Part shown: positions 44,423-54,378 of the stretch, one piece after another
Numbering within the stretch: the stretch's first letter is position 1
How the letters are laid out: each line of letters begins with the position of its first letter
NCBI RefSeq assembly: GCF_008386575.1
Contig: NZ_VUOA01000047.1
Span: 1 to 56,165 of the forward strand
DNA length: 56,165 bases
Direction: 5' to 3'
Source of the DNA: Salinarimonas soli
GTDB taxonomy: Bacteria > Pseudomonadota > Alphaproteobacteria > Rhizobiales > Beijerinckiaceae
Notes under the pieces: generated by a model
Told to the model about the DNA's origin: nothing
Seen by the model: the letters and a program-made list of their open reading frames with translations, nothing else
The model's database searches: none
Made by a program: the position numbers and the translations under genes

Positions 44423-45019
44423 TCAGGCGCCTGCGCGGGCCTGCTCCAGCAAGTCCATCAGATCGCGGGTCACGTCGTCGATCGGGCGCATGCCGTCGAG
44501 CTTACGAAGCATGCCCTTGCCGGCATAATGGGCGGAGAGCGGCGTCGTCTGGCTCCGATAGGCTTCGAGCCGGGTCTTGAAGATGTCCGGATTGTCGTCC
44601 TTGCGAACCGGCTCTCCCCGAGCCGCGGTCTCCTGGGCGCGCTTCATGATGCGCTCCACAAGGGCCGACTCGTCGACCGTGAACTCGATCACGCCGTCGA
44701 GCTTGATGCCCTTCGAGGACAGCATGGCCTCCAGCGCCTCGGCCTGCGCGACCGTACGCGGGAAGCCGTCGAGGATGAAGCCGTTGCGGGCATCCTCCTC
44801 CTCGATGCGGTCTGCGACGATCCCGACGACCACGTCGTCGGAGACGAGATCGCCGCGATCCATGATCGCCTTGGCTTGCAGGCCGATCGGCGTGCCGGCC
44901 GCGACGGCGGCCCGCAGCATGTCACCCGTCGACAGCTGCGGGATGCCGAAGCGCTCGACGATGCGAGTCGACTGCGTCCCCTTGCCGGCTCCCGGCGGTC
45001 CGAGCAGGATGATCCTCAT
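44423..45019 (-). CDS. adk: Adenylate kinase (short LID form)
   Basis: A 198-residue adenylate kinase catalysing AMP + ATP = 2 ADP. The P-loop [15 protein letters not shown]-site segment [20 protein letters not shown] and core [17 protein letters not shown] are intact. The long zinc/LID insertion of the about 215-residue enzymes is replaced by the short [15 protein letters not shown] loop, usual in alphaproteobacteria. It follows secY by 45 bases, the classical spc-operon tail, and is followed by a strong terminator. Confidence 0.97.
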   Translation of the reverse strand: MRIILLGPPGAGKGTQSTRIVERFGIPQLSTGDMLRAAVAAGTPIGLQAKAIMDRGDLVSDDVVVGIVADRIEEEDARNGFILDGFPRTVAQAEALEAMLSSKGIKLDGVIEFTVDESALVERIMKRAQETAARGEPVRKDDNPDIFKTRLEAYRSQTTPLSAHYAGKGMLRKLDGMRPIDDVTRDLMDLLEQARAGA

Positions 45020-45064
45020 GGCGTTCGCTCCCCCAACGAATGTCGGCCGGCTTCTATAGCGGCG

Positions 45065-46402
45065 TCAACGCCGACGTGCGCCCCTCAGCTTCGCCTTCTT
45101 CACTAGACCTTCGTACTGGTGGGCGAGCAAGTGCCCATGGACCTGCGCCACCGTATCCATGGTCACCGTCACGACGATGAGCAGGGACGTACCGCCAAAG
45201 TAGAACGGCAGGGCCGCGTAGGACACCAGGAACTCGGGGATGAGGCAGATCACCGTGAGGTAGGCCGCGCCGATCACCGTGATGCGGGTGAGCACCGCAT
45301 CGATGTACTCGGCCGTCCGCTCCCCCGGCCGGATGCCGGGGATGAAGCCGCCATGCTTCTTCAGGTTGTCCGCCGTCTCCTGAGGATTGAAGACGATCGC
45401 GGTGTAGAAGAACGCGAAGAAGATGATCAGGCCCGCATAGAGCAACATGTAGAGCGGGCGTCCGTGGGCGAGATACGCCGACAGGGTCGCCAGGATGCCC
45501 GTGCCGCCCGTGCTCGCCGAGAAGCTCGCCACTGTGGTCGGCAGCAGCAGGAGCGAGGAGGCGAAGATCGGCGGGATCACGCCCGAGGTGTTGAGCTTGA
45601 GCGGCAGGAACGAGGTCTGGCCCTCGTACATCCGATTGCCCACCTGGCGCTTGGGGTAGTTGATCAGGAGCCGGCGCTGGGCGCGCTCCATGAAGACGAT
45701 GAAGTAGATCACCACGGCGCACATCACGAGCACGCCGAGGATCAACCCCGTCGAGATCGCGCCCTGGCGGCCGAGCTCGAGGGTCCCCACGAGCGCCTGC
45801 GGCAGGCTCGCCACGATACCCGCGAAGATGATGAGCGAGGCGCCGTTGCCGATGCCGCGCGACGTGATCTGCTCGCCGAGCCACATCAGGAACAGGGTGC
45901 CGCCCGTGAGCGTGATCACCGTCGAGATCACGAAGAACAGGCCGGGGCTCTGCACGATGGTGCCGGCGTTCGACAGGCCGACGGCGATACCCCAGGACTG
46001 GAACACGGCAAGCACCACGGTGAGGTACCGGGTGTACTGGTTGAGGATCTTGCGGCCCGACTCGCCCTCCTTCTTGAGGCCCTCGAGTGAGGGCACCACG
46101 GAGGTGAGGAGCTGAACGATGATCGAGGCCGAGATATAGGGCATGATGTTGAGCGCGAAGATCGCCATGCGCTCCACCGCCCCGCCCGAGAACATGTTGA
46201 ACAGGCCGAGCACGCCGCCCTGCGCCTGCTGGAAGGACTGGCGCAGCGCCTCCGGATCGATGCCCGGCAGCGGGATATAAGTCCCCAGGCGATAGACGAT
46301 CAGCGCCCCCAGGGTGAACCAGATCCGCTTCTTCAATTCCTCGGCACGGGCGATCGCACCGAAATTGAGATTGGCCGCAAGTTGCTCGGCTGCCGAAGCC
46401 AT
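45065..46402 (-). CDS. secY: Preprotein translocase subunit SecY
   Basis: A 445-residue, ten-span inner-membrane channel subunit of the Sec translocon. Recognisable parts are RLGTYIPLPGIDPEALRQSF, the plug-adjacent NMFSGGAVERMAIFALNIMP, PYISASIIVQLL, the cytoplasmic loop with MERAQRRLLINYPKRQVGNR and the C-terminal segment QVHGHLLAHQYEGLVKKAKL. Length is normal. It lies between rplO and adk, with a hairpin in the 106-base gap behind rplO. Confidence 0.98.
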   Translation of the reverse strand: MASAAEQLAANLNFGAIARAEELKKRIWFTLGALIVYRLGTYIPLPGIDPEALRQSFQQAQGGVLGLFNMFSGGAVERMAIFALNIMPYISASIIVQLLTSVVPSLEGLKKEGESGRKILNQYTRYLTVVLAVFQSWGIAVGLSNAGTIVQSPGLFFVISTVITLTGGTLFLMWLGEQITSRGIGNGASLIIFAGIVASLPQALVGTLELGRQGAISTGLILGVLVMCAVVIYFIVFMERAQRRLLINYPKRQVGNRMYEGQTSFLPLKLNTSGVIPPIFASSLLLLPTTVASFSASTGGTGILATLSAYLAHGRPLYMLLYAGLIIFFAFFYTAIVFNPQETADNLKKHGGFIPGIRPGERTAEYIDAVLTRITVIGAAYLTVICLIPEFLVSYAALPFYFGGTSLLIVVTVTMDTVAQVHGHLLAHQYEGLVKKAKLRGARRR

Positions 46403-46445
46403 TGGTCCCTCCGAGGGGAAATCTAATCAGTGGGGTCGGAATGCA

Positions 46446-46481
46446 AACGGCGGCCTCGCACGATGCGCGCGGGCCGCCGTT
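46446..46481 (-). terminator. Hairpin between rplO and secY
   Basis: AACGGCGGCC and its perfect complement form a 10-bp stem around a 16-base loop, 27 bases after the rplO stop and 43 bases before secY. Only three T residues follow, so partial attenuation that sets secY below the ribosomal genes is more plausible than full termination. Confidence 0.5.
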
Positions 46482-46508
46482 CGCCTCACGGGTCAGATAA
46501 GCGAGGCG

Positions 46509-46982
46509 TCACGCCTGCGCAACGGCCCCGAGGACCGTCACGGTGCCGCCCGCCCGCTCGATCGCCTCGAGCGCGGACTTTGACGCTCCGGCGACGTGCA
46601 GATCGAGCTTCGCGGTGAGCTCGCCGACGCCGAGGATCTTCACGCCGTCACGCACCCGGGACACCACGCCCGCGGCGACGAGCGCCTCGACCGTGACGGG
46701 AGCCGAAACGTCGAGCCGACCGGCATCGACCGCCTGCTGCAGGCGCCCGACATTGACCTCGTTGAGGTCGCGGGCGCCCGGATTGTTGAAGCCCCGCTTG
46801 GGCAGGCGACGGTGGACCGGCATCTGGCCGCCCTCGAAGCCGTTGTTGCGGTAGCCGGAACGGGCCGTCTGGCCCTTACCGCCGCGCCCGCCGGTCTTGC
46901 CCTTGCCCGAGCCGATGCCCCGGCCGATGCGCATGCGCGGCTTGGTGGCGCCCTCGTTGTCGCGGATCTCAGTGAGCTTCAT
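46509..46982 (-). CDS. rplO: 50S ribosomal protein L15
   Basis: A 157-residue L15, an early-assembly large-subunit protein. The N-terminus has the glycine/arginine-rich extension [20 protein letters not shown], followed by [20 protein letters not shown]. The C-terminal globular part ends [13 protein letters not shown]. It is 10 bases downstream of rpmD in the spc operon. Confidence 0.98.
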   Translation of the reverse strand: MKLTEIRDNEGATKPRMRIGRGIGSGKGKTGGRGGKGQTARSGYRNNGFEGGQMPVHRRLPKRGFNNPGARDLNEVNVGRLQQAVDAGRLDVSAPVTVEALVAAGVVSRVRDGVKILGVGELTAKLDLHVAGASKSALEAIERAGGTVTVLGAVAQA

Positions 46983-46992
46983 GGTGATCTCC

Positions 46993-47181
46993 TCACTGAC
47001 CGTCGACGACGCGGACGAGGTGCGCGACCTTGGCGATCATGCCGCGCACCGACGGGGTGTCCTCCAGGGTCGAGACCCGGTGGAGCTTGTTCAGGCGGAG
47101 GCCGATCAGCGTCTGCCGCTGGGAGGCCTCGCGGCGGATCGGCGAGCCGATCTGCTGCACGGTGATGGTTTTGTCAGCCAT
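46993..47181 (-). CDS. rpmD: 50S ribosomal protein L30
   Basis: A 62-residue L30 with the sequence [40 protein letters not shown] and [15 protein letters not shown]. The ATG at 47181 is preceded by GAGGAGG and is the conserved start; a longer in-frame reading from 47262 runs into rpsE. It lies between rpsE and rplO. Confidence 0.97.
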   Translation of the reverse strand: MADKTITVQQIGSPIRREASQRQTLIGLRLNKLHRVSTLEDTPSVRGMIAKVAHLVRVVDGQ

Positions 47182-47191
47182 GCTGTCCTCC

Positions 47192-47758
47192 TCACGCCTC
47201 GGCGCCGGCCTCGCCGCCGCCGTCGCGACGACGCGACTGCAGGGACGACACCTTGATGCCACGGCGAGCCGCGACGGAGCGGGGGCTGTCCTCGTTCTTC
47301 AGCGCGTCGAACGTCGCGCGAACGAGGTTGTAGGGGTTGGACGAGCCGAGCGACTTCGCCACCACGTCCTGGACGCCGAGCGTCTCGAACACGGCGCGCA
47401 TGGGGCCGCCGGCGATGATGCCCGTGCCCTGGGGAGCCGCTCGGACCACGACCTTGCCGGCGCCATGGCGGCCGTTCACGTCGTGGTGGAGGGTCCGGCC
47501 CTCGCGCAGCGGCACGCGGACGAGCGAGCGCTTGGCCGCCTCGGTGGCCTTGCGGATCGCCTCAGGCACCTCGCGGGCCTTGCCATGGCCGAAGCCGACG
47601 CGGCCCTTCTGGTCGCCGACGACGACGAGCGCGGCAAAGCCGAAGCGACGCCCGCCCTTCACCACCTTGGCGACGCGGTTGATGTGCACGAGGCGGTCGA
47701 CGAACTCGCTGTCGGCCTTCTCGCGGTCACCGGACCGCTCTCTGGGTTCTCTTGCCAT
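47192..47758 (-). CDS. rpsE: 30S ribosomal protein S5
   Basis: A 188-residue S5, involved in decoding fidelity and mRNA unwinding at the entry channel. The double-stranded-RNA-binding-like domain reads [20 protein letters not shown], then [20 protein letters not shown]. The C-terminal domain has [20 protein letters not shown] and [15 protein letters not shown]. ATGs at 47758 and 47773 are both possible; the inner one fits the family start (MARE…). The C-terminus carries a variable GGGEAGAEA tail. Confidence 0.97.
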   Translation of the reverse strand: MAREPRERSGDREKADSEFVDRLVHINRVAKVVKGGRRFGFAALVVVGDQKGRVGFGHGKAREVPEAIRKATEAAKRSLVRVPLREGRTLHHDVNGRHGAGKVVVRAAPQGTGIIAGGPMRAVFETLGVQDVVAKSLGSSNPYNLVRATFDALKNEDSPRSVAARRGIKVSSLQSRRRDGGGEAGAEA

Positions 47759-47824
47759 GTTCTCACATCTCACTGGCGCGGGCGGCGGGCCCGCTCGCTG
47801 GAAGTTGGACCTTCATCCCGCCGT

Positions 47825-48187
47825 TCAGAAGTCCAGGCCGCCCTCGCGCGCCGCGTCGGCGAGCGCCTTGATGCGGCCGTGATAGAGGTAGCCCGACCGG
47901 TCGAAGATCACCTGAGTGACCCCGGCCGCCTTGGCGCGCTCGGCGACCAGGCGGCCGATCTCGGCCGCGGCGGCCTTGTCGGCGCCGGTCTTGAGCTTGC
48001 CCTTGACGTCCTTCTCGATCGTCGAGGCGGAGGCGACCGTGTGGCCGTTCGCGTCGTCGATGATCTGGGCGTAGATCTGCTTCGACGAACGGAACACCGA
48101 CAGCCGCGGACGGCCATTGGAGGCCGTCCGGAGTGCCTTGCGCACGCGAGCCTTGCGGCGCGAGAGCGCGTCGAACTTGTTTGCCAT
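47825..48187 (-). CDS. rplR: 50S ribosomal protein L18
   Basis: A 120-residue L18, the 5S rRNA binder of the central protuberance. Typical segments are [39 protein letters not shown] and [20 protein letters not shown]. It is 12 bases downstream of rplF and 66 bases upstream of rpsE. Confidence 0.98.
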   Translation of the reverse strand: MANKFDALSRRKARVRKALRTASNGRPRLSVFRSSKQIYAQIIDDANGHTVASASTIEKDVKGKLKTGADKAAAAEIGRLVAERAKAAGVTQVIFDRSGYLYHGRIKALADAAREGGLDF

Positions 48188-48199
48188 CGCTCTCGCTCC

Positions 48200-48733
48200 T
48201 TACTTCTTCTTGCCTTCCTTGCGGAAGATGAACTCGCCGGCGTACTTGACGCCCTTGCCCTTATAGGGCTCGGGGCCACGATAGCCACGGATCTCCGCAG
48301 CGGTCTGGCCGACGACCTGCTTGTCAATCCCGGCGACGATTACCTCGGTGGGGCGCGGCGTCGTGATCGTGATCCCGGCGGGGATCTCGTAGTCGATGTC
48401 GTGGCTGTAGCCGAGCGACAGCTTCAGGATCTTGCCCTGAACCGCCGCCTTGTAACCCACGCCGTTGATCTCGAGCTTCTTCTCGAAGCCCTTGCTCACG
48501 CCGTCGGCGAGGCTCTGCACCATGGCGCGGGAGAGGCCCCACTTGGCGCGGGCCGACTTCGACTCGTCGCGGGGGTTCACCTTCACGGTGCCGTCCTCGA
48601 ACGCCACCATCACCTCTTCGGGGACGCGGAAGGACAGCTCGCCCTTCGTGCCCTTCATCTTCACCAGCTGACCGTCGACGGTCGCCGTCACGCCGGACGG
48701 CACCGCCACCGGCTTCTTGCCTACACGAGACAT
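48200..48733 (-). CDS. rplF: 50S ribosomal protein L6
   Basis: A 177-residue L6, located near the factor-binding site. It begins [20 protein letters not shown] and contains [20 protein letters not shown] and [19 protein letters not shown]. The signature near the C-terminus reads [20 protein letters not shown]. Spacing to the neighbours rpsH and rplR is normal for the spc operon. Confidence 0.98.
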   Translation of the reverse strand: MSRVGKKPVAVPSGVTATVDGQLVKMKGTKGELSFRVPEEVMVAFEDGTVKVNPRDESKSARAKWGLSRAMVQSLADGVSKGFEKKLEINGVGYKAAVQGKILKLSLGYSHDIDYEIPAGITITTPRPTEVIVAGIDKQVVGQTAAEIRGYRGPEPYKGKGVKYAGEFIFRKEGKKK

Positions 48734-48770
48734 CTGTTCGCTCCGTGGGTTCGTGACAATGCCCGCCCGG

Positions 48771-49169
48771 TCAGAAGACCGTGCAGAGCACTTCGCCGCC
48801 GACGTTGCGCTCGCGCGCCTCGTGGTCGGCCATCACGCCCTGGGGCGTGGAGAGGATCGTGATGCCGAGGCCGTCCGCTACGCGCGGCATGGCGCCGACC
48901 GAGGCATAGACCCGGCGGCCGGGCTTCGACACGCGCTGGATCGAGCGGATGACGGGCTGGCCGTCATAGTACTTGAGCTCGATCTGGAACTCGGACCGGC
49001 CGTTGCCGAACTCGGTCGAGGAATAGTCCCGGATGTAGCCCTCGGACTTGAGGACCTCGAGCACGCGGGCGCGCAGCTTGGAGCCGGGCGTCGCCACCGT
49101 CTGCCGCTTGCGCATCTGCGCGTTGCGGATGCGGGTGAGCATATCGCCCAGGGGATCGTTGATCGACAT
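48771..49169 (-). CDS. rpsH: 30S ribosomal protein S8
   Basis: A 132-residue S8, which binds helix 21 of 16S rRNA and in many bacteria represses the spc operon by binding its message. Visible are [20 protein letters not shown], the SKPGRRVYA segment and the C-terminal [20 protein letters not shown]. It lies 12 bases after rpsN. Confidence 0.98.
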   Translation of the reverse strand: MSINDPLGDMLTRIRNAQMRKRQTVATPGSKLRARVLEVLKSEGYIRDYSSTEFGNGRSEFQIELKYYDGQPVIRSIQRVSKPGRRVYASVGAMPRVADGLGITILSTPQGVMADHEARERNVGGEVLCTVF

Positions 49170-49181
49170 GGTGTCCCCTCC

Positions 49182-49487
49182 TTACCAGCTGGACTTCACG
49201 AGGCCCGGGATCAGGCCCTGCGAGCCGAGCTCGCGCAGCGCGATGCGCGACATGCCGAGCTTGCGGTAATACGCCCGGGGACGCCCGGTCACGCCGCAGC
49301 GGTTGACGATGCGCGTCTTGGAGGAGTTGCGCGGCAGCTCCGCCAGCTTGAGGCGCGCCTCGAAGCGCTCCTCCATCGAGCGGGACTCGTCGTTCGCGGT
49401 GGCGAGGAGCGCGGCGCGCTTCTCGGCATATTTCGCGACGAGCTCGCGCCGATGCTTGTTCTTCTCGATCGAGCTTTTCTTAGCCAT
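49182..49487 (-). CDS. rpsN: 30S ribosomal protein S14, zinc-independent form
   Basis: A 101-residue S14 of the long form that lacks the CxxC-CxxC zinc site; only one cysteine ([10 protein letters not shown]) is present. The N-terminal [20 protein letters not shown] and the C-terminal [20 protein letters not shown] are typical. It assembles late into the head of the small subunit. GGAGA precedes the ATG. It lies between rplE and rpsH. Confidence 0.98.
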   Translation of the reverse strand: MAKKSSIEKNKHRRELVAKYAEKRAALLATANDESRSMEERFEARLKLAELPRNSSKTRIVNRCGVTGRPRAYYRKLGMSRIALRELGSQGLIPGLVKSSW

Positions 49488-49532
49488 TGGTTCTCTCCGG
49501 TGTCCGCGTCTGAGGGGCCTTGAGGGCCGACC

Positions 49533-50096
49533 TCACTGCCGGAACGGGAAGTTGAAGTGCTTGAGCAGCGCCCGGGCCTCGTCGTCCGTCTTCGCGGAGG
49601 TCGCGATGATGACGTCCATGCCCCAGATCTGCTCGGCCTTGTCGTAGTTGATCTCGGGGAACACGAGGTGCTCCTTGATCCCGAGGGCGTAGTTGCCACG
49701 CCCGTCGAACGACTTCGGGTTCAGGCCACGGAAGTCGCGGACGCGCGGCAGCGCGATCGTGACCAGGCGGTCCATGAACTCGTACATGCGCTGGCGCCGA
49801 AGGGTGACCTTGCAGCCGATCGGCATGTTCTCGCGCACCTTGAACTGCGCGATCGCCTTGCGGGCCCGGGTGACCACCGGCTTCTGGCCGGCGATGAGGG
49901 CGAGATCGCCCGCCGCCACCGTCGCCTTCTTGGAGTCGCCCGTCGACTCGCCGACGCCCATGTTCAGAACGATCTTCTCGATCGTCGGAACTTCCATGAC
50001 GTTCTTGTAGCCGAATTCCTTGATCAGCGCCGGGCGAACGACCTCGTCGTAGTGCTTCCGGAGCCGCGGCGTGTAGCCGTTATTCGCCTCAGCCAT
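49533..50096 (-). CDS. rplE: 50S ribosomal protein L5
   Basis: A 187-residue L5 that binds 5S rRNA and contacts the P-site tRNA. Typical are [40 protein letters not shown] and [20 protein letters not shown]. The C-terminal end has [20 protein letters not shown]. Its start overlaps the rplX stop by 8 bases. Confidence 0.98.
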   Translation of the reverse strand: MAEANNGYTPRLRKHYDEVVRPALIKEFGYKNVMEVPTIEKIVLNMGVGESTGDSKKATVAAGDLALIAGQKPVVTRARKAIAQFKVRENMPIGCKVTLRRQRMYEFMDRLVTIALPRVRDFRGLNPKSFDGRGNYALGIKEHLVFPEINYDKAEQIWGMDVIIATSAKTDDEARALLKHFNFPFRQ

Positions 50097-50406
50097 CGAT
50101 CAGATCTCCCGAGCGCTTCGCGAAGCGAACCTTGCGCCCATCGTCCAGGGTCTTGAAGCCGACCCGCGTCGCCTTGCCGTCCTTGGGGTCCGCATAGGCG
50201 AGGTTCGACAGGTGGATCGGCGCCTCCTTGGAGATGATGCCGCCCTCCTGGTTCATGGACTGGCGCGTGTGGCGCTTGACCATGTTGACGCCGCGGACGA
50301 GCGCACGCTCCTCCTTCGGCATCACCTGGATGACCTCGCCGGTCTTGCCCTTGTCACGACCGGTGGTGACGACGACGTTGTCGCCCTTCTTGATTTTCGC
50401 AGCCAT
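50089..50406 (-). CDS. rplX: 50S ribosomal protein L24
   Basis: A 105-residue L24, an assembly initiator near the tunnel exit. The KOW motif is [20 protein letters not shown], followed by [20 protein letters not shown]. The ATG shares one base with the rplN stop and its own end overlaps rplE by 8 bases, so the three are coupled. Confidence 0.98.
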   Translation of the reverse strand: MAAKIKKGDNVVVTTGRDKGKTGEVIQVMPKEERALVRGVNMVKRHTRQSMNQEGGIISKEAPIHLSNLAYADPKDGKATRVGFKTLDDGRKVRFAKRSGDLIDG

Positions 50407-50774
50407 CAGAGCACCTCGGGCGCCAGCGAAATGATCTTCATGTGGTTCTTGGCGCGCAGCTCGCGCGGAACCGGTCCGAAGATGCGGGTGCCGACCGGAT
50501 CCTTCTGGTTGTTGATGAGCACGGCGGCGTTCCGGTCGAACCGGATCACCGAGCCGTCGGCCCGCCGGATGTCCTTCGCCGTGCGCACGACGACCGCCTT
50601 CATGACGTCGCCCTTCTTCACGCGGCCGCGCGGGATCGCCTCCTTGACCGACACCACGATGATGTCGCCCACGGACGCGTACTTCCGCTTCGAGCCGCCC
50701 AGAACCTTGATGCACATGACGCGACGGGCGCCAGAATTGTCGGCTACGTCGAGATTGGTCTGCATCTGGATCAT
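50406..50774 (-). CDS. rplN: 50S ribosomal protein L14
   Basis: A 122-residue L14, part of the inter-subunit bridge B8 region. It begins [20 protein letters not shown] and contains the signature [20 protein letters not shown] and [20 protein letters not shown]. It is the first gene of the spc segment, behind a probable promoter in the 158-base gap after rpsQ. Confidence 0.98.
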   Translation of the reverse strand: MIQMQTNLDVADNSGARRVMCIKVLGGSKRKYASVGDIIVVSVKEAIPRGRVKKGDVMKAVVVRTAKDIRRADGSVIRFDRNAAVLINNQKDPVGTRIFGPVPRELRAKNHMKIISLAPEVL

Positions 50775-50875
50775 GGCTTTGATCCTTTCCTTGTTTCAGA
50801 CAGGTTTCCGGGTCTCGTCCCGGACTACGCCTGATGGGGATCTGACGTCCCCTGCCCTTGACCGCGAAAGGCCGC

Positions 50876-50904
50876 CCTATACACGGGCAGCCCCCCACAC
50901 ACAA
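50876..50904 (-). promoter_or_regulatory. Probable spc promoter upstream of rplN
   Basis: On the minus strand TTGTGT (50899-50904) and TATAGG (50876-50881) are exactly 17 bases apart, about 100 bases before rplN. The position matches Pspc of other proteobacteria, which lies between rpsQ and rplN. Confidence 0.6.
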
Positions 50905-50916
50905 GCCCCGGATAAG

Positions 50917-50932
50917 TCCCGACGGATCGGGA
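50917..50932 (-). terminator. Small hairpin directly after rpsQ
   Basis: TCCCGA and TCGGGA pair around a 4-base loop, starting on the base after the rpsQ stop codon. The stem is short and has no T-run, so it may only slow or partly end S10-operon transcription before the spc promoter. Confidence 0.45.
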
Positions 50933-51166
50933 TTATGCCTGCTCGATCAAGCGCCAGGTTTTGAGCTTCGACATCGGCGCCGATTCTTCGATCGTGACGA
51001 TGTCGCCCACCTTGGCCACGTTGGCCTCGTCGTGGGCATGGTATTTCTTGGTGCGCCGGACCGTCTTCTTCAGGACCGGATGGGTGAAGCGCCGCTCGAC
51101 CTTCACCACCACCGTCTTGTCCTGCTTGTCGCTGACGACGACACCCTGCAACGTGCGCTTGGGCAT
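50933..51166 (-). CDS. rpsQ: 30S ribosomal protein S17
   Basis: A 77-residue S17, an early 16S-binding OB-fold protein. It begins [20 protein letters not shown] and contains [20 protein letters not shown] and [19 protein letters not shown]. It is the last gene of the S10 segment, 12 bases after rpmC. AAGGAAG precedes the ATG. Confidence 0.98.
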   Translation of the reverse strand: MPKRTLQGVVVSDKQDKTVVVKVERRFTHPVLKKTVRRTKKYHAHDEANVAKVGDIVTIEESAPMSKLKTWRLIEQA

Positions 51167-51178
51167 GGTATACTTCCT

Positions 51179-51385
51179 TTAGGCCTTCTGGGCCTTCTGG
51201 CGCTGCATGGTCTTCACGCGGGCGATGTCCTTGCGGACCTCCGTCACGCGCGAGGTGTTCTCGAGCTGGCCCGTCGCCCGCTGGAAGCGCAGGTTGAACT
51301 GCTCCTTCTTGAGGCTGAGCAGCTCCTCCTGGAGCTGATCGGGGCTCATCGTCTTGAGGTCGGAGACCCGCTGGGTAGACTTCAT
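51179..51385 (-). CDS. rpmC: 50S ribosomal protein L29
   Basis: A 68-residue all-helical L29 at the tunnel exit. It reads [20 protein letters not shown], then [20 protein letters not shown] and [17 protein letters not shown]. It lies 10 bases after rplP, with GAGGAGG before the ATG. Confidence 0.98.
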   Translation of the reverse strand: MKSTQRVSDLKTMSPDQLQEELLSLKKEQFNLRFQRATGQLENTSRVTEVRKDIARVKTMQRQKAQKA

Positions 51386-51395
51386 CGGTGCCTCC

Positions 51396-51809
51396 TCACT
51401 CGGCGATGCGCTGGATGAAGCGCGTGCGGATCGGCAGCTTGGCCGCGCCCAGGCGCAGGGCCTCGCGGGCGATGTCCTCGGCGACGCCGTCGATCTCGAA
51501 CATGATGCGCCCGGGAGCGACGCGGGCCGCCCAGAACTCCGGCGCGCCCTTGCCCTTGCCCATACGGACTTCGGTGGGCTTCTGTGAAACCGGAAGATCC
51601 GGGAAGATCCGAATCCAGACCCGGCCCTGGCGCTTCATCTGGCGGGTGATCGCCCGGCGGGCGGCCTCGATCTGGCGCGCGGTGATGCGCTCCGGCTCGA
51701 GAGCCTTGAGGCCGAACTGACCGAAGTTCAGCTCGGTGCCGCCCTTCGCGGTGCCGCTGATGCGGCCCTTGAAGGCTTTGCGGAACTTGGTCTTCTTAGG
51801 TTGGAGCAT
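51396..51809 (-). CDS. rplP: 50S ribosomal protein L16
   Basis: A 137-residue L16, located near the A-site of the large subunit. Typical segments are [60 protein letters not shown] and [20 protein letters not shown]. Normal length and order. Confidence 0.98.
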   Translation of the reverse strand: MLQPKKTKFRKAFKGRISGTAKGGTELNFGQFGLKALEPERITARQIEAARRAITRQMKRQGRVWIRIFPDLPVSQKPTEVRMGKGKGAPEFWAARVAPGRIMFEIDGVAEDIAREALRLGAAKLPIRTRFIQRIAE

Positions 51810-51833
51810 GACGTGCCTCTATGCTCTGCTCGC

Positions 51834-52538
51834 TCAGGCCGCCTGCTCGCGGCGGCCACCCGAGCGGGCGCCCTCCTCGTTCATGCGCCGGTCCTGGGCC
51901 ATGGGATCATGCTCGAGGATCTCGCCCTTGAAGATCCAGACCTTGATGCCGCACGTGCCGTAGGTGGTGAACGCCGTCGCGGTGCCGTAATCGACGTCGG
52001 CGCGCAGCGTATGCAGCGGCACGCGACCCTCACGGTACCATTCGAGGCGGGCGATCTCGGCGCCGCCGAGGCGGCCCGAGCAGTTGATGCGGATGCCCTC
52101 GGCGCCAAGACGCATCGCCGACTGGACGGCGCGCTTCATGGCGCGGCGGAAGGCCACGCGGCGCTCGAGCTGCTGCGCGATGGAGTCGGCGACGAGGGTC
52201 GCGTCCACCTCGGGCTTGCGCACCTCGACGATGTTGATGGCGACCTCGCCGGAGGTGAGGCGGCTCACGAGCTTGCGCAGCTTGTCGATGTCCGCGCCCT
52301 TCTTGCCGATCACCACGCCCGGACGGGCCGAGTGGATGGTGACGCGGCACTTGCGGTGCGGGCGCTCGATGACGATGCGCGAGACGGCGGCCTGCTTGAG
52401 CTGCTTCATGAGGGACTCCCGGATCAGGATGTCCTCATGCAGGAGCTTCGCGTACTCGCCCTTGCTGGCGAACCAGCGCGAATCCCAGGTCCGGTTGATG
52501 CCGAGCCGCAGGCCGATCGGGTTGACTTTCTGACCCAT
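51834..52538 (-). CDS. rpsC: 30S ribosomal protein S3
   Basis: A 234-residue S3, which forms the mRNA entry tunnel. It begins [20 protein letters not shown] and has the KH-domain loop [20 protein letters not shown]. The C-terminal domain has [20 protein letters not shown] and [20 protein letters not shown]. It is followed by a variable basic tail. It lies 10 bases after rplV. Confidence 0.98.
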   Translation of the reverse strand: MGQKVNPIGLRLGINRTWDSRWFASKGEYAKLLHEDILIRESLMKQLKQAAVSRIVIERPHRKCRVTIHSARPGVVIGKKGADIDKLRKLVSRLTSGEVAINIVEVRKPEVDATLVADSIAQQLERRVAFRRAMKRAVQSAMRLGAEGIRINCSGRLGGAEIARLEWYREGRVPLHTLRADVDYGTATAFTTYGTCGIKVWIFKGEILEHDPMAQDRRMNEEGARSGGRREQAA

Positions 52539-52548
52539 GGTTCTCTCC

Positions 52549-52932
52549 TCAGGCCTGCGCCGCAGCCTGCTCGCGCACCACGATGGTGAGGTGCGAGAAC
52601 GGCTTCAGGATCCGCGCGCCGCGACCGCGGGCACGGGCGTGGAAGCGCTTCATGACGAGCGCCTTGCCGACGAAGGCCTCCTTGACGACGAGATCGTCGA
52701 CATCGAGGTCGTGGTTGTTCTCGGCATTGGCGATCGCGCTCTCGAGGCACTTCTTCACGTCGCGCGCGATGCGCTTGCGCGAGAACTCGAGGTCGGCGAG
52801 CGCCGTCGCAACCTTCTTGCCCCGGATGAGCTGGGCCACGAGGTTGAGCTTCTGCGGAGAGACGCGGATGTTGCGAAGGACGGCCTTCGCTTCCTGGTCG
52901 CTCAGCGCGCGGGGAGTAGCCGGCTTGCTCAT
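52549..52932 (-). CDS. rplV: 50S ribosomal protein L22
   Basis: A 127-residue L22, whose beta-hairpin lines the exit tunnel. Typical segments are [40 protein letters not shown] and [20 protein letters not shown]. The ATG at 52932 is one base past the rpsS stop; a longer in-frame start at 52971 is inside rpsS and less likely. Confidence 0.97.
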   Translation of the reverse strand: MSKPATPRALSDQEAKAVLRNIRVSPQKLNLVAQLIRGKKVATALADLEFSRKRIARDVKKCLESAIANAENNHDLDVDDLVVKEAFVGKALVMKRFHARARGRGARILKPFSHLTIVVREQAAAQA

Positions 52933-52933
52933 G

Positions 52934-53212
52934 TTACTTCCTCCGCGCCTTCTTGTCCGCCGCGTGCCCATGGAAGGTGCGGGTCGGCGAGAACTCGCCG
53001 AACTTGTGCCCCACCATCTCCTCGGTCACGTAGACGGGGATGTGCTTCTGCCCGTTGTAGACCCCGAAGGTGAGGCCCACGAACTGCGGAAGGATCGTGG
53101 AGCGGCGGCTCCAGATCTTGATGACTTCGCTGCGGGACGAGCCGCGAGCGGCGTCGGCCTTCTTGAGAAGGTAGCCGTCGACGAACGGGCCCTTCCAGAT
53201 CGAACGTGCCAT
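52934..53212 (-). CDS. rpsS: 30S ribosomal protein S19
   Basis: A 92-residue S19 in the head of the small subunit. It begins [20 protein letters not shown] and contains [40 protein letters not shown] and [20 protein letters not shown]. Intact and in the usual place between rplB and rplV. Confidence 0.98.
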   Translation of the reverse strand: MARSIWKGPFVDGYLLKKADAARGSSRSEVIKIWSRRSTILPQFVGLTFGVYNGQKHIPVYVTEEMVGHKFGEFSPTRTFHGHAADKKARRK

Positions 53213-53222
53213 GGCGCGCCTC

Positions 53223-54059
53223 TTACTTCTTACGAGCGTGACGGCTCGACACGATGAACTTGTCGGTCCGCTTGTTCGACCGGGTCTTCTTACCCTTGGT
53301 CGGGATACCCCACGGCGTCACCGGGTGACGGCCGCCGGAGGTGCGGCCCTCGCCACCGCCGTGCGGGTGGTCGATCGGGTTCATCGCGACGCCGCGGTTG
53401 TGAGGCCGCTTGCCGAGCCAGCGGTTGCGGCCGGCCTTGCCCATCGAGATGTTCATGTGGTCGGGGTTGGACACCGCGCCCACGGTCGCGAAGCAATGGC
53501 CGTGCACGAGACGCTGCTCGCCCGAGTTCAGGCGAACCGTCACGTAGCCCTGGTCACGCGCCACGATCTGGGCGTAGGTGCCGGCCGAGCGGGCGATCGC
53601 GCCGCCCTTGCCCACCTTGAGCTCCACGTTGTGGATAATGGTGCCCACGGGCATGTTGCCGAGCGGCATCGCGTTGCCGGGCTTGATGTCGACCTGCTCG
53701 CCGGCGGACACCTGGTCACCGGCGGTGAGGCGCTGGGGAGCCAGGATGTAGGACAGCTCGCCCGCCGGGTACCGGATCAGCGCGATGAACGCCGAGCGGT
53801 TCGGATCGTACTCGATCCGCTCCACCGTGGCCGACTGGCCGAGGAAGCCCCGGCGCTTGAAGTCGACGTTGCGCAGCGTGCGCTTGTGGCCACCGCCGCG
53901 GAAGCGGACGGTGATGCGGCCGAGATTGTTGCGGCCGCCCGTCGAGGACTTGCCCTCGGTGAGCGACTTCACGGGCTTGCCCTTGTAGAGCTCCCGGCGG
54001 TCGACGATCACGAGCTGGCGAAGGCCAGGCGTGACCGGTTTGAAGGTCTTCAAAGCCAT
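53223..54059 (-). CDS. rplB: 50S ribosomal protein L2
   Basis: A 278-residue L2, a primary 23S binder near the peptidyl-transferase centre. Visible are [40 protein letters not shown] and [20 protein letters not shown]. The highly conserved C-terminal [20 protein letters not shown] contains the functionally important histidine. Normal length. Confidence 0.99.
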   Translation of the reverse strand: MALKTFKPVTPGLRQLVIVDRRELYKGKPVKSLTEGKSSTGGRNNLGRITVRFRGGGHKRTLRNVDFKRRGFLGQSATVERIEYDPNRSAFIALIRYPAGELSYILAPQRLTAGDQVSAGEQVDIKPGNAMPLGNMPVGTIIHNVELKVGKGGAIARSAGTYAQIVARDQGYVTVRLNSGEQRLVHGHCFATVGAVSNPDHMNISMGKAGRNRWLGKRPHNRGVAMNPIDHPHGGGEGRTSGGRHPVTPWGIPTKGKKTRSNKRTDKFIVSSRHARKK

Positions 54060-54081
54060 GGGTCTGTTCCTCCGGTCTCGC

Positions 54082-54378
54082 TCACAGCCCCGTCGTGACG
54101 TCGATGGTCTGGCCCTCTTCGAGGGTCACCACCGCTTTCTTCACGTCGGAGCGCCGGCCCTTGATGCCGCGGAACATCTTCGACTTGCCCTTGGTCACGA
54201 GCGTGTTGACGCTCTTGACCTTGACGTCGAACAGCTTCTCGACGGCGGCCTTGATCTGCGGCTTGGTCGCGGTCGGGGCGACGCGGAAGACCACCTTGTT
54301 GTGCTCCGACAGGGCGGTCGCCTTCTCGGTGATCACCGGGGAGACGATCACGTCGTAGTGGCGCGGATCCATGCTCAT
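54082..54378 (-). CDS. rplW: 50S ribosomal protein L23
   Basis: A 98-residue L23, the docking site for trigger factor and SRP at the tunnel exit. It contains [40 protein letters not shown] and [20 protein letters not shown]. Its ATG overlaps the rplD stop as ATGA, indicating coupled translation. Confidence 0.98.
   Translation of the reverse strand: MSMDPRHYDVIVSPVITEKATALSEHNKVVFRVAPTATKPQIKAAVEKLFDVKVKSVNTLVTKGKSKMFRGIKGRRSDVKKAVVTLEEGQTIDVTTGL

Noticed and set aside
47030-48862. Long plus-strand open frames opposite the ribosomal genes (for example 610 codons here, 591 at 42059)
   Set aside because: They are antisense to confidently identified genes (rpmD to rplF, MFS and dapD) and show the low-complexity composition of codon-position mirror frames.
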